This document shows positions 29,077 to 38,117 of a stretch of 64,000 bases of DNA, piece by piece. Every line of letters starts with the position of its first letter. The first letter of the stretch is position 1. A program made the position numbers and the translations under genes. The notes beneath the pieces are model-generated. The model did not search any database and was not told where the DNA came from. It saw only the letters and a list, made by a program, of their open reading frames with translations. Source of the stretch: Plesiomonas shigelloides (GTDB lineage Bacteria; Pseudomonadota; Gammaproteobacteria; Enterobacterales; CAMTGL01); contig NZ_LT575468.1 of NCBI RefSeq assembly GCF_900087055.1, positions 2,235,773-2,299,772 of the forward strand, given 5' to 3'.

Positions 29077-29126
29077 CTAGATTTTTATCCTAACGCGCAC
29101 GGTTTAGTTACCGCCGCATATCCGGA

Positions 29127-29672
29127 TTAATGACCTTCGAAGTCAACCAGACTGAAGGTATTGATGCCCATGCCTTCCAGACGCTTCTGGCCACCCAGAT
29201 CTGGCAGGTTGATGATGAATGCAGCATCAGTCACTTCACCGCCCAGACGACGGATCAGCTTCGCGGTCGCTTCAATGGTACCGCCAGTCGCCAGCAGATC
29301 ATCAATCACCAGCACTTTATCACCCGGAACAATGGCATCAACGTGCATTTCCAGTGTGTCAGTGCCGTATTCCAGCGCATAGCTTTCCGCGATCACTTCA
29401 CGTGGCAGTTTGCCCGGCTTACGCACAGGAACAAAACCAACACCCATCTCCAACGCTACCGGCGCACCGAAGATAAAACCGCGTGACTCAGTGCCCACCA
29501 CTTTGGTGAAGCCTTGATCACGATAGCGGTCAACAATCAGACGGATACTGGCAGCAAATGCCTCTGGAACTTCCAGCATGCTGGTCACATCACGGAACAA
29601 AATGCCCTGCTTCGGGTAATCCGCAATAGTTTTAATACTGTCTTTAATTAATTGACGTGTTTGCTCGGTCAT
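29127..29672 (-). CDS. apt: Adenine phosphoribosyltransferase
   Basis: Apt, 181 residues, makes AMP from adenine and PRPP in purine salvage. The PRPP-binding signature [16 protein letters not shown] is intact, as are [20 protein letters not shown] and the flexible-loop [13 protein letters not shown]. The ATG at 29672 ([16 protein letters not shown]) matches the family length; a frame 14 codons longer has no support. It is upstream of dnaX in the conserved order but behind its own terminator. Confidence 0.97.
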   Translation of the reverse strand: MTEQTRQLIKDSIKTIADYPKQGILFRDVTSMLEVPEAFAASIRLIVDRYRDQGFTKVVGTESRGFIFGAPVALEMGVGFVPVRKPGKLPREVIAESYALEYGTDTLEMHVDAIVPGDKVLVIDDLLATGGTIEATAKLIRRLGGEVTDAAFIINLPDLGGQKRLEGMGINTFSLVDFEGH

Positions 29673-30104
29673 ATCAGTTAGTCCGCTGTACAGGAGGGAT
29701 CCACAAAACCACACTCGGCATGCCGGCTCCCGCCCCGTCCCCTGACAAAAGAGGCCGTTGACACCATTGAGCCTGACCGCGTGCGCGCAGAATGAATTTC
29801 AAAAGAGCAGAATCTAGACAAACCGGAAGCAGATTGCAATGGGTTAAATTAAATCTCCGGCCTTCTGTCTACATCTTACCCATAGCAACTAAACTTTGAT
29901 TGCGACCTGATCGCTTTCAGATAACCAACGCCACAATGGCGCAACAAACCACCATTACGCGCAACCTCATTAACGCGCGCCGAAAGTTGATTTGTAACAC
30001 TATCTTGCAGCAGGTTGTGATTTGGGTCTCATACGTGTAAACGATGGTGTCTAAAAAAAAATACGCGTCCTGCACAACACAATAATTTATACACAGAGGT
30101 TAAC
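29673..30104. other. Intergenic region between apt and the peptide permease gene
   Basis: 432 bases with divergent promoters for apt and the permease. A CRP-like site lies at 30016-30031 (TGTGA-N6-TCTCA, 12 of 16 core bases), about 74 bases before the permease start. No gene was found. Confidence 0.4.
30016..30031 (+). promoter_or_regulatory. Possible CRP site upstream of the peptide permease gene
   Basis: TGTGATTTGGGTCTCA fits the CRP core TGTGA-N6-TCACA at 9 of 10 specified bases. The promoter itself was not identified, so the call rests on sequence and position alone. Confidence 0.3.
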
Positions 30105-31565
30105 GTGTCGATCAGCGAATCACTCAAACAACCCAAATCGTTTTATCTGATTTTTTCGGTCGAACTCTGGGAACGCTTCGGCTTTTATGGCTTACAGGGC
30201 ATTCTGGCTGTTTATCTGGTCCAAGAACTGAAATTAAGTGAAACGCATTCATTTGCACTGTTTTCATCCTTCATCGCGCTGGTGTACGGTCTGGTTGCCG
30301 TTGGTGGCTGGTTGGGTGATAAAGTGCTGGGCACTAAACGTCTGATTATCTTGGGTGCACTCACCCTGATGGTTGGCTACGCGATGATTGCCTTTTCTGG
30401 AAATCATCTGATGTGGGTTTATCTTGGCCTGGGTACCATTGCCGTTGGTAACGGGCTATTTAAAGCCAACCCGTCGTCTTTGCTGTCCAAATGTTATGAC
30501 AAGCATGACCCGCGTCTCGACGGTGCTTTCACCCTGTATTACATGTCGATCAACATCGGCTCCTTTGTCTCTATGCTGATCACCCCGTATCTGGCCTCTC
30601 GCTATGGCTGGAATGTGGCGTTCTCGCTCAGCGTATTGGGTCTGCTGCTTACCATCATCAACTTCTTGCTGATGAAAGGTTGGGTTAAGCAATACGGCTC
30701 AACACCGGATTTCGCACCAGTTAACCGTCGTCACCTGCTGTATGTGATTATCGGTACTGTGATTGCTTGCTTCGTTTCTGGTTGGGTACTGGAGCACATC
30801 ATTGTGGCGCACATTGCGCTGGCACTGGTTTCTGCCGGTATCATCTTGATTTTCATCCGTGAAACCTTTGCACTGACCGGTGCGGCGCGCCGCAAAATGA
30901 TCGTGGCCTTTGTGCTGATGCTGGAAGCGGTCATTTTCTTTGTGCTGTATAGCCAAATGCCGCTGTCGTTGAACTTCTTTGCCATTCACAACACCGTGCA
31001 TAGTCTGTTCGGTATTGCCGTTGAGCCTGAGCAGTTCCAGTCACTGAACCCATTTTGGATCATGGCGGCCAGCCCAATCTTAGCCATCATTTATCACCGC
31101 TTAGGCGATAAATTACCGATGCCACACAAATTCGCAATCGGTATGATCTTGTGCTCCGGTGCGTTCCTGATCCTGTACATGAGTACTCTGTACGCCAATG
31201 CCGCCGGTCTGGTTTCCGCCAACTGGCTGGTACTGAGCTACTTGCTGCAAAGTGTTGGGGAATTGCTGATTTCCGGCTTAGGCTTGGCGATGGTGGCACA
31301 ATTAGTTCCACAGCGTCTGATGGGCTTTATCATGGGGGCATGGTTCCTGACTTCAGCGGGTGCATCGGTCATTGCCGGTTATGTGGCAAGCCTGACTGCT
31401 ACTCCGGGTGAAGTGAAAGATCCACTGGTGTCACTGCATGTTTACGGCCATGTGTTCTTGCAAATCGGTATTGTCACCGCAGTCATTGCTGTACTGATGG
31501 TGCTCACAGCACCGCGTCTGAACCGCATGACTCACAGCACCGCCGAGGAAGTCAAAGCCGCCTAA
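30105..31565 (+). CDS. Proton-dependent di/tripeptide permease (POT family, DtpA/DtpB-like)
   Basis: A 486-residue proton-coupled oligopeptide transporter with about 14 membrane helices. The POT motif is present as [10 protein letters not shown] (residues 21-30), which carries the proton-coupling ExxER. The stretches [17 protein letters not shown] and [16 protein letters not shown] are also typical. It is closest in feel to DtpA/DtpB, which take up di- and tripeptides. It begins with GTG, with AGAGG 6 bases upstream. It is a single gene followed by a strong terminator and is placed between apt and ybaN, which are adjacent in E. coli. Confidence 0.9.
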   Translation: MSISESLKQPKSFYLIFSVELWERFGFYGLQGILAVYLVQELKLSETHSFALFSSFIALVYGLVAVGGWLGDKVLGTKRLIILGALTLMVGYAMIAFSGNHLMWVYLGLGTIAVGNGLFKANPSSLLSKCYDKHDPRLDGAFTLYYMSINIGSFVSMLITPYLASRYGWNVAFSLSVLGLLLTIINFLLMKGWVKQYGSTPDFAPVNRRHLLYVIIGTVIACFVSGWVLEHIIVAHIALALVSAGIILIFIRETFALTGAARRKMIVAFVLMLEAVIFFVLYSQMPLSLNFFAIHNTVHSLFGIAVEPEQFQSLNPFWIMAASPILAIIYHRLGDKLPMPHKFAIGMILCSGAFLILYMSTLYANAAGLVSANWLVLSYLLQSVGELLISGLGLAMVAQLVPQRLMGFIMGAWFLTSAGASVIAGYVASLTATPGEVKDPLVSLHVYGHVFLQIGIVTAVIAVLMVLTAPRLNRMTHSTAEEVKAA

Positions 31566-31675
31566 GATGTAGGTAAACGCTTCTCGACTTTATCCTTTCA
31601 AGTCTTTTTATGACGAGCGCTGTTCTGATAAGGAAAGGGCGAATAAGCGAAAGGATAGAGACAAACGACCACAAC

Positions 31676-31704
31676 AAAAACGCCGGTATTTTACCGGCGT
31701 TTTT
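31676..31704 (+). terminator. Terminator downstream of the peptide permease gene
   Basis: A 13-bp stem AAAAACGCCGGTA / TACCGGCGTTTTT with a 3-base loop and a further T tract. Confidence 0.92.
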
Positions 31705-31804
31705 TTATCTCTATGACTCTCATCCATATGCACTCACCAAGAATCTCGGAGGATGAGTAAAAAGTAAGGCATTATTGATGTGATAAAGAGGCGATATAAA
31801 AAAG

Positions 31805-32161
31805 CTAATCTTCAACCGGAATCCGGCGAAACATCAGTAACAACACCAGCATCATCACGAGCAGTGCCACTTTCAGCCACCAGTATGTCACCAGCGAAAT
31901 ACTGACCGCAAAACTAACGATAATAAACAAGGTCGCCCGTTGTTTCGCCTTACGTGGAATACTGCGCCGTGCATGCCACTGCTGTAATAAAGCGGCAAAC
32001 GGCGAGCGGTACATCAACCATTCATGCCAACGCGGGGATGAACGCGCAAAACAAAAACACGCTAACAATAAAAACGGTGTCGTCGGCAGCAAAGGCAGCA
32101 CCACGCCCAACGCCCCTAACACTATTGCCAGCCAGCCAACAATCAAATACACCCAGCGCAC
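31805..32161 (-). CDS. ybaN: DUF454 family inner-membrane protein YbaN
   Basis: YbaN, 118 residues, is a small membrane protein of the DUF454 family. It has three to four hydrophobic segments; the first contains the conserved PLLPTTPFLLLACFCFARSS, followed by a short cytoplasmic loop RWHEWLMYRSPFAALLQQW. The function is unknown; in some bacteria relatives sit next to haem or iron genes. It starts with GTG behind AGGAG at 5-base spacing. A 37-codon ORF with its own ribosome site ends 57 bases upstream on the same strand and may be co-transcribed. In E. coli ybaN sits between apt and priC; here it is on its own. Confidence 0.9.
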   Translation of the reverse strand: MRWVYLIVGWLAIVLGALGVVLPLLPTTPFLLLACFCFARSSPRWHEWLMYRSPFAALLQQWHARRSIPRKAKQRATLFIIVSFAVSISLVTYWWLKVALLVMMLVLLLMFRRIPVED

Positions 32162-32218
32162 AGGCTCTCCTGTGTGGTCAATACACGCACAATGCCCTCA
32201 CACCGCATCGCCAGACGT

Positions 32219-32332
32219 TTATGCCAGTACCTTCATCCATGCCAACCAAGCGGGCAGCATAGTGGCTAAAAATAGCAGCAAAAAGACCACGACATACAAT
32301 GCATTGAGTGGATCTTTAAATTCGGAACCCAT
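32219..32332 (-). CDS. Small membrane protein of 37 residues, unknown
   Basis: An ATG frame of 37 codons begins MGSEFKDPLNAL and continues as one hydrophobic helix (about residues 12-32, LYVVVFLLLFLATMLPAW), ending WMKVLA. The layout is a short polar N-terminus, one membrane span and a short charged end. AAAGAGGG lies 7 bases before the ATG, a strong ribosome site. It ends 57 bases upstream of ybaN on the same strand, so the two may form an operon. I do not recognise the family. Its small size leaves room for chance, but the ribosome site and single clean helix argue that it is real. Confidence 0.6.
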   Translation of the reverse strand: MGSEFKDPLNALYVVVFLLLFLATMLPAWLAWMKVLA

Positions 32333-32895
32333 ACACCAGCCCTCTTTGACCTTGATTGGTTTATTCGGTGAGCGTTACTAATGCTAAATGAGTGACTAAA
32401 TCGCATGATAGCCAATATCACGCGCTCTGCGCGCTTTTGGGAATAGAACAGCCAATAGAACAATCACGTGCAAACATGGATGGCTCATCCTATCCACAAG
32501 AGCGCGTTAGTACTCTCTATAAGCATAAGCCGAATTGGCTCGGTACGCGTGCCTTAGCTGCGTGATATTACAACGTCATATTGCCGCATGTCTCTTGATA
32601 TGGTCGCCCAGCTATAGCCACGAAGCAGAATCGCACAGCCTCTGTCAGAGGATTGTACGGAGCAGCCACCGAATAACAACCGACAAAGCGTAAGGTTATT
32701 CGCACTCCACAGCGTAGATATTTTGGCCGTTTACCACCGGCAGAAAAGCATCGAAGGAAGGGATAGCGAGAAAAGCAGTAGTACAACGCATCGAGCGTCG
32801 GAAAAGTAAGCAAAAAATGAGAAGATAAGCTCAGCAACAGACATAAAAAAAACCGGTGCAAGCACCGGTTTTTTATAGACGGGTATAACTTCAAA
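32333..32895. other. Intergenic region between the small ORF and the porin gene
   Basis: About 560 bases. It should hold the promoter for the small ORF and ybaN (minus strand) and ends with the porin terminator at 32847-32874. A 108-codon minus-strand frame here has no ribosome site or family resemblance and is not called. Confidence 0.45.
32847..32874. terminator. Terminator downstream of the porin gene
   Basis: A 13-bp stem AAAAAACCGGTGC / GCACCGGTTTTTT with a two-base centre. Symmetric; the minus-strand porin gene ends 22 bases away. Confidence 0.92.
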
Positions 32896-33966
32896 TTAGA
32901 AGTATACGCGGAAGCCCAGACCGATACGGTCGTCGTTCTTCACGTCAGTAGTTGGCTTAACGTACTTGTAGTCGTCATGCGCGTATTCCAAGAAGGTCAC
33001 GACGTTCTTAGAGAACGCGTAGTCAGTACCAACTACGTACAGGTCATGACGGTCCCAGTTTTTGTAATCGCTGTAATCGCGGCTATAGTAACCCGCGTAT
33101 ACTTTGGTTTGCTCGATGATCTGGTACTTCACACCAACACCCAGCAGGTCAGCTTTGGAGTTAGACTCACCAGCAGTGTTCCAGTCCAGCTTAGCTTGAC
33201 CATAGTCCAGACCGATAGAGAAGTCTGCGATTTGGTACTGCGCACCAATACCCCAGATGTCAGCATCAACAGCGTTGATTGCTGCAGTATTCAGGCTAGC
33301 TTCCTGACCTACAGACTTACCGTGACCGTAACCAGCGTTAAAAGTCAGACCGAAGTCAGAAGTATAGAATGCTGCCAGAGTATAGGCATTCTTAACATCA
33401 CTGGTGTTGTCACCAGTTTGCATGGTGTAAGAACCAGCAGCTTTGAAGCCGTTGAATTCAGCAGACTCAACTTTCACAGAGTTGGAAGTACGAGCCAGGA
33501 AAGTGTTCTTTTGACCAAATGGACCACGGTCTGCAGAATCCTGCATTTTACCGAAATCCATTACACCACCGTAAGTCCAAGTATAGTCGGATACCGCTAC
33601 GTCATCGAACGGAGCAGTGATACGACCGGCAGTGATAGTACCAACGCCATCCAGAGACAGACCAGCGTAAGCTTGACGGTTCTTGATGGTAGACTTGGAG
33701 TTAGTTTCAGGCATCTGGGTGTCATAACCCATTTCGATGTAGCCCAGGCCGCTCAGACCGTTGCCCAGATCGTGGTTGATGCCCAGACCGATACGGGAGC
33801 TGTCATCGCTCAGATCTGCATCACGACGTGCGCCATCTTCAGCCAGCAGACGGATAGAACCTTTCAGGTCAATCTTGGTGCCGTCGTTGTTGTATACGGT
33901 TGCTGCGTTGGTTACGCCTGCAGCCAGCAGAGCTGGAACTGCCAGAGCCAGAATTGTCTTTTTCAT
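32896..33966 (-). CDS. Outer-membrane general porin (OmpC/OmpF-like)
   Basis: A 356-residue trimeric porin of the Gram-negative general-porin type. Signal peptide about residues 1-21 (MKKTILALAVPALLAAGVTN-A). The mature start ATVYNNDGTKIDLKGSIRL is classic, strand motifs such as GLGINHDLGNGLSGLGYIEM and RQAYAGLSLDGVGTITAGR follow, and the protein ends RIGLGFRVYF with the C-terminal Phe needed by the BAM machinery. It would let small hydrophilic solutes cross the outer membrane. Which of the OmpC/OmpF/OmpU-like paralogues it represents is not clear. A long upstream region of about 560 bases separates it from dinG. Confidence 0.93.
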   Translation of the reverse strand: MKKTILALAVPALLAAGVTNAATVYNNDGTKIDLKGSIRLLAEDGARRDADLSDDSSRIGLGINHDLGNGLSGLGYIEMGYDTQMPETNSKSTIKNRQAYAGLSLDGVGTITAGRITAPFDDVAVSDYTWTYGGVMDFGKMQDSADRGPFGQKNTFLARTSNSVKVESAEFNGFKAAGSYTMQTGDNTSDVKNAYTLAAFYTSDFGLTFNAGYGHGKSVGQEASLNTAAINAVDADIWGIGAQYQIADFSIGLDYGQAKLDWNTAGESNSKADLLGVGVKYQIIEQTKVYAGYYSRDYSDYKNWDRHDLYVVGTDYAFSKNVVTFLEYAHDDYKYVKPTTDVKNDDRIGLGFRVYF

Positions 33967-34529
33967 ATTATTTAGTCCACTGCCTTTTCTTTGGTTAATT
34001 TTTATATCTCAGCGCGGTATTTTTACCGTCACCGGATGATCCCTGTCACAAGCTCCAAGGCTGAGCATGCAACACCATTCTTTGGTTCGCGAGCAATGCT
34101 GACAGAAAGGATTTTTCCTGTCAAACCCCTGCAGAAAAATCGAAAAATCGTTTTAAATTCATTTAGATAATCCAAATCCCCTGCATTAAAAGCCCTGTTG
34201 GCGTCATACAAAAATCAAATTTTTTGAAGTTCGTCAGGAACTTTTAATGCAGAACATTATTCGTATTATCATTATTTTTCCTATCCTATATAGGATATTA
34301 TATCGAGTAATTCATTTACAATAATTTACTCTCACTATTTATTCACTAAATGAACACATTTTCAGGGCTTTTATTGCACCCATTGAATGAGTCGTGACGA
34401 ACTTCACATATCCATTCAAAAGTCGAACTTAGCTCGGGAAAAAGCCACCCGATGCAGCCTCTCTCATTTCATACACGTGATACGGCTCACTTTTGCTAAA
34501 CTAGCGGCTCAATGACGGAGTACCTGTGC
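33967..34529. other. Regulatory region between the porin gene and dinG
   Basis: A 563-base AT-rich divergent region. It contains a perfect 16-bp palindrome TATCCTATATAGGATA at 34282-34297 and an inverted repeat TGACAG-N12-CTGTCA at 34100-34123. No LexA box was found before dinG. No ORF is convincing. A long porin leader or an antisense RNA is possible but not shown. Confidence 0.45.
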
Positions 34530-36590
34530 ATGCTAAGCCCTGATACCAAAGCTACTATTCGTAATGTTTATCGCGCCTTATCTAGCGCGATGCCCGGCTT
34601 TAAACCGCGCCAAGGGCAGCTACAACTGATCGCTGAAATTGCCAAAACGCTGGCCGGCGAACATGCCCCTAAACCACGAATTTTGGTCGCCGAAGCGGCT
34701 ACCGGTATTGGTAAATCGCTGTCTTACTTGGTCGCGGCTATTCCCTACGCGCAAGCCAATAATAAAAAATTGGTGATCTCAACCGCTACAGTTGCGCTAC
34801 AAGAACAGCTGGTTAACAAGGACTTACCGTTTTATGCTACGTACAGTAAGTTACCGTTTCATTACACGTTGGCAAAAGGTCGGACGCGTTACTGCTGCGC
34901 CCACAAGCTCGCCAACAGCAGCCAAGCCGAGTCTCAACTCGCGATGTGGGAAACGCCACCGCAGCCAGAAGAGGTGAAAAAACTGCAAGCGATGCATGAT
35001 GCATTGCAAGATGGCAGTTGGAACGGCGATCGCGATAGCTGGCCTGAACCGGTAGCAGACAGTTTGTGGCAACAAATAGCCTCGGAGCGCCATCATTGCA
35101 ACATGTCACTAGCGGCGCACCGTCAATGCCCGTTTCAGCGCGCACGCGCCGATCTGCTTACCCACGATGTGATCGTGGCAAACCACAGTCTACTGATGGC
35201 TGATTTGGATCTGGGCGGCGGCGCAATTTTGCCTGAGCCAGAAGATACCCTGTATGTCATTGATGAAGCACATCATTTACCTGATGTGGCGCGTGAGTTT
35301 TTTGCTGTACAGCTCCCACTGCGCCAAAGTGCGCTATGGGCTGAGCGGCTCAATCAGCAAAGCAGTAAATTACTCAGCATCCTAACCACTGGCCGAGCTC
35401 AAGAGCTAGTGAATCGACTGCGGCAAAGCCTGACCGACATGATCCCCGCATTACGTCAGCTTATGCAAATTATTGAGCATTCAGAGCAGCAATTTAGTGC
35501 AGATAACATTTGGCGCTTTCCTTTAGGAGAAGTACCGGAAGGGTTTCGGCCGCTATTTGACGAGCTCAAACTCTCTAGCCGCAAAGCAAATCAGACGCTC
35601 GGTATTTTACTCGATCAAGCCACAGAGCTGGTGCGCAATGACGCATCACAAAATGCCCGTGTAGAGCCGATATTAGCGGAGTTTTCGCCTTATCTAGAGC
35701 GGATGAATATGCTGGAACGCTGTTGGACGGCCATGAATAAAGAAGAGCATCCTTCAGCCGCACCTTTTGCCCGTTGGCTAGCACGTGATACCGAAAATCA
35801 TGACATTTTGGTGGCCGCCTCTCCGCTAGAAATTGGTGGCAAGTTAGACGGCTTATTATGGAGCCGCTGCGCGGGGGCCGTACTGTGCTCGGCGACCCTG
35901 CGTGCATTAGGAAAATTTGACTATTTTTGCCGTCAGGCCGGATTAGGTAATGCCCACGATGTGGTGCATTTGGCGCTGGCATCACCGTTTGACTACCCTA
36001 ATCGTAGTCAGTTACTGATCCCCAATATCACCACCGATCCTGCGGATGAAAACTTCACCAAAATGCTGATTGAGATGCTGCCAAATTACCTTAATGGGCA
36101 ATCGGCCAGTCTGATTTTGTTCGCGTCATATTGGCAAATGAATCAAGTGGCCGCCGGTTTGCGTGACAAAGGTTTGAGCCTGCTGGTTCAAGGTGAAGCA
36201 TCCCGTGATGCACTATTAACCTTACATAAAATGCAGTGTGATGGCGGCAAACCCAGTATTTTACTCGGCACGGGCAGTTTCTCCGAAGGTCTGGATTTAC
36301 CCGGCCATTATCTGACGAACCTGATTATCACTAAGCTGCCGTTTGCTGTGCCCACATCACCACTGGAGCAGGCTTATGCCGAGTACATCACGCATAAAGG
36401 CGGCAATCCGTTTTTGCAAATCACCGTGCCAGAAGCGAGCCGCAAGCTGGTACAATCGGTCGGACGCCTGATCCGCACCGAAGAAGATAGCGGACGGGTG
36501 ATCCTGCTCGACCGGCGGGTGATCACGCGCCGCTACGGTAAAGCCCTGCTCGATGCCTTACCACCATTAAAGCGCGTAGTAGAATATTAA
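34530..36590 (+). CDS. dinG: ATP-dependent DNA helicase DinG
   Basis: DinG, 686 residues, is an XPD-like superfamily 2 helicase with a 4Fe-4S cluster that unwinds 5'-tailed duplexes, D-loops and R-loops. Walker A is EAATGIGKS, the DEAH box is YVIDEAHHLPD, and motif VI is seen in QSVGRLIRTEEDSGRVIL. Iron-sulfur cysteines are visible in RTRYCCAHKL and HHCNMSLAAHRQCPF. The ATG at 34530 has GGAG 9 bases upstream; an ATG six codons earlier has none. It is shorter than E. coli DinG at the C-terminus, which lacks the basic tail. The Walker A has Ala-Ala where E. coli has Ala-Pro, and Ser for Thr, both tolerated. It lies 92 bases upstream of priC. Confidence 0.93.
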   Translation: MLSPDTKATIRNVYRALSSAMPGFKPRQGQLQLIAEIAKTLAGEHAPKPRILVAEAATGIGKSLSYLVAAIPYAQANNKKLVISTATVALQEQLVNKDLPFYATYSKLPFHYTLAKGRTRYCCAHKLANSSQAESQLAMWETPPQPEEVKKLQAMHDALQDGSWNGDRDSWPEPVADSLWQQIASERHHCNMSLAAHRQCPFQRARADLLTHDVIVANHSLLMADLDLGGGAILPEPEDTLYVIDEAHHLPDVAREFFAVQLPLRQSALWAERLNQQSSKLLSILTTGRAQELVNRLRQSLTDMIPALRQLMQIIEHSEQQFSADNIWRFPLGEVPEGFRPLFDELKLSSRKANQTLGILLDQATELVRNDASQNARVEPILAEFSPYLERMNMLERCWTAMNKEEHPSAAPFARWLARDTENHDILVAASPLEIGGKLDGLLWSRCAGAVLCSATLRALGKFDYFCRQAGLGNAHDVVHLALASPFDYPNRSQLLIPNITTDPADENFTKMLIEMLPNYLNGQSASLILFASYWQMNQVAAGLRDKGLSLLVQGEASRDALLTLHKMQCDGGKPSILLGTGSFSEGLDLPGHYLTNLIITKLPFAVPTSPLEQAYAEYITHKGGNPFLQITVPEASRKLVQSVGRLIRTEEDSGRVILLDRRVITRRYGKALLDALPPLKRVVEY

Positions 36591-36682
36591 TAGTGGAATA
36601 TTACATGCGGTGGTCGCTGTGTTGCAGAGGCTACCATACGGCTTCTTTATTATGCTGACCTGAATGCGAAGAGAGTGACGGT

Positions 36683-37222
36683 ATGTCGTTAACAGCCCGC
36701 CTGAAAAATGCGTTATCCGAGCTTGAAAAGGCCGCCATCGAAGCCGATCGCTTGCAAACAGAGCGTCCACGTTTTGCACCAGCACTATTTAAATGCCACA
36801 GCCCACGTCTGACCGATTGTGTGCGTGAGCTGGAGCAGAATTTAAATCAGCTGGAACAGCTGCACTCTGCGCAACAAGCAGGATTTTTAGCTGAAACCAT
36901 CACAGCACAGTTCTCGGCATTACAACGGGAGCTGTCGACGCAATCACTGCGTAAAAAAGAGGTCGCAGCGGCTAAACGAACCAATACCGGCAAACATATT
37001 GATCTGTATGATGAGTTGGCACGTCATCAAGATTATGAACGCCGGCTCAATGACATGATCCGAGTACGGGAAACCAAATTAGGTAGCTGCGTGACCTTGC
37101 AACAACAGCAAACGCTGCAGCAGGAGATTGCAGCGTATGAAGGTCGTCTATTTCGCTGCCGACAAGCATTGAAAAAAATCGAATTACGCATTCAACGCCG
37201 CGAAGAAAAACTGATGCCTTAA
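36683..37222 (+). CDS. priC: Primosomal replication protein N'' (PriC)
   Basis: PriC, 179 residues, helps reload DnaB at stalled forks together with Rep. It is largely helical with repeated heptads: RLKNALSELEKAAIEADRLQ at the start, then PRFAPALFKCHSPRLTDCV, and a C-terminal coiled coil (HQDYERRLNDMIRVRETKL onward) ending IQRREEKLMP. Length is close to the E. coli protein (175). It follows dinG by 92 bases on the same strand, so replication-restart and helicase genes may be co-expressed. In E. coli the neighbours are ybaN and rsmS, so the block has been opened by dinG and the porin. Confidence 0.92.
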   Translation: MSLTARLKNALSELEKAAIEADRLQTERPRFAPALFKCHSPRLTDCVRELEQNLNQLEQLHSAQQAGFLAETITAQFSALQRELSTQSLRKKEVAAAKRTNTGKHIDLYDELARHQDYERRLNDMIRVRETKLGSCVTLQQQQTLQQEIAAYEGRLFRCRQALKKIELRIQRREEKLMP

Positions 37223-37361
37223 CCTGACAGGCACCTCACATTTATTCATCAGCAACTATACTTACAGCCTATAGCCTAAGGCTATTTCCTTTGCCATTGG
37301 CGCTTGCGAGATCAACGCATTACGCCGATCTACAACATCAATGGCATAGCCTATCGATTTG

Positions 37362-37489
37362 TATACCCAAACAACGTGAAGTTGCAGGTAGGCGGCAAGT
37401 GAGTGCATCCCCATGAGCATAGGCAAACGATGTGATTGGGGTGAACGAACGTAGCCAACACCGCTGCAGCTTCAAGTAGGAAGGGTATA
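37362..37489. repeat. Palindromic intergenic repeat (MITE-like, about 128 bp)
   Basis: The element begins TATACCC and ends GGGTATA, with longer imperfect terminal inverted repeats: GTGAAGTTGCAG near the left and CTGCAGCTTCAAG near the right. The middle has GGCGGCAAGTGAGTGCATCC and CATCACATCG-like pairing with GATTGGGGTGAACGAACG. This matches a family of non-coding palindromic repeats I recall from Yersinia, Serratia and relatives. It encodes no protein. It lies between priC and the YeaQ-like gene, in a region otherwise without features, and could fold into a long RNA hairpin if read through. Confidence 0.78.
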
Positions 37490-37519
37490 GTGACTTAATT
37501 TGTGGTTGCGAGGTTCATC

Positions 37520-37768
37520 ATGGGCATCATTTCGTGGATTATTCTCGGCTTGATCGTCGGTATTCTGGCCAAATGGATTATGCCAGGGAAAGATGAAGGT
37601 GGTTTTATCATTACCGTGGTTTTGGGTATCATCGGCGCGCTGGTCGGTGGCTATCTGAGCCAAATTCTCGGCATCGCCACCATGACCGGATTTAATATCA
37701 AGAGCCTGATATTCTCCGTGATAGGTGCGCTGTTAGTACTGTTTATCTACCGCAAAGTTAAAGGTTAA
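37520..37768 (+). CDS. GlsB/YeaQ/YmgE family stress-response membrane protein
   Basis: An 82-residue protein of the transglycosylase-associated (GlsB/YeaQ/YmgE) family. It has three membrane helices, with the conserved GLIVGILAKWIMPGKDEGGF early and LGIIGALVGGYL in the second helix. Function is unknown; relatives are linked to general stress responses. The ATG at 37520 has GAGG 6 bases upstream; an earlier in-frame GTG or ATG is less well placed. rsmS follows after 43 bases on the same strand, so the two are probably transcribed together. Confidence 0.9.
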   Translation: MGIISWIILGLIVGILAKWIMPGKDEGGFIITVVLGIIGALVGGYLSQILGIATMTGFNIKSLIFSVIGALLVLFIYRKVKG

Positions 37769-37811
37769 TTTTGGCCGGCAAGCTCCGATTGCCAGCCGAC
37801 AGGGAGCAACA

Positions 37812-37976
37812 ATGAGTCTGGAAAACGCACCGGAAGAGATCCAACTGGCAGTTGATCTGATTTATCTGCTGGAAACCAATGAGGTCGATCCCAAAACTGC
37901 GCTGGCCGCGCTGGAGTTTGTGAAAAAAGATTTGTTGGCCAAACTGGCCGTCACTTCAGCGACATCAACGGTTTAA
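37812..37976 (+). CDS. rsmS: RsmS (YbaM, DUF2496), small regulator of Rsm system type
   Basis: A 54-residue protein starting MSLENAPEEIQLAVDLIYLL, matching E. coli YbaM (MSLENAPDDVKLAVDLI). In Pectobacterium the homologue RsmS affects the Rsm regulatory pathway and virulence. AGGGAG lies about 5 bases before the ATG. It is helical and acidic at the N-terminus, with a lysine patch (FVKKDLLAK). It follows priC and precedes mscK, as in E. coli, apart from the YeaQ-like gene and the repeat inserted before it. A terminator follows. Confidence 0.9.
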   Translation: MSLENAPEEIQLAVDLIYLLETNEVDPKTALAALEFVKKDLLAKLAVTSATSTV

Positions 37977-38022
37977 TCATCCAACACTGAGTGATAGCGG
38001 TATCTGACAATCGGTATCAACA

Positions 38023-38055
38023 AAAACGGCCAGCATGATGATTGCTGGCCGTTTT
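38023..38055. terminator. Bidirectional terminator between rsmS and mscK
   Basis: A 13-bp stem AAAACGGCCAGCA / TGCTGGCCGTTTT with a 7-base loop between two convergent genes. Confidence 0.92.
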
Positions 38056-38117
38056 ACATTTAGCGTTTAACGGTATATCTCTATGCGCACTTCATACGCC
38101 ATACGCCGTAAGACGCT

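Noticed and set aside
32568-32894. 108-codon frame between ybaN and the porin gene
   Set aside because: No ribosome site, no family resemblance, and it runs through the porin terminator.
32977-33975. 332-codon open frame opposite the porin gene
   Set aside because: A shadow of strong codon bias in the porin; the protein is Val/Thr/Cys-rich with no recognisable family.
34250-34529. LexA box before dinG
   Set aside because: E. coli dinG is SOS-controlled, but no CTG-N10-CAG site was found in this interval.
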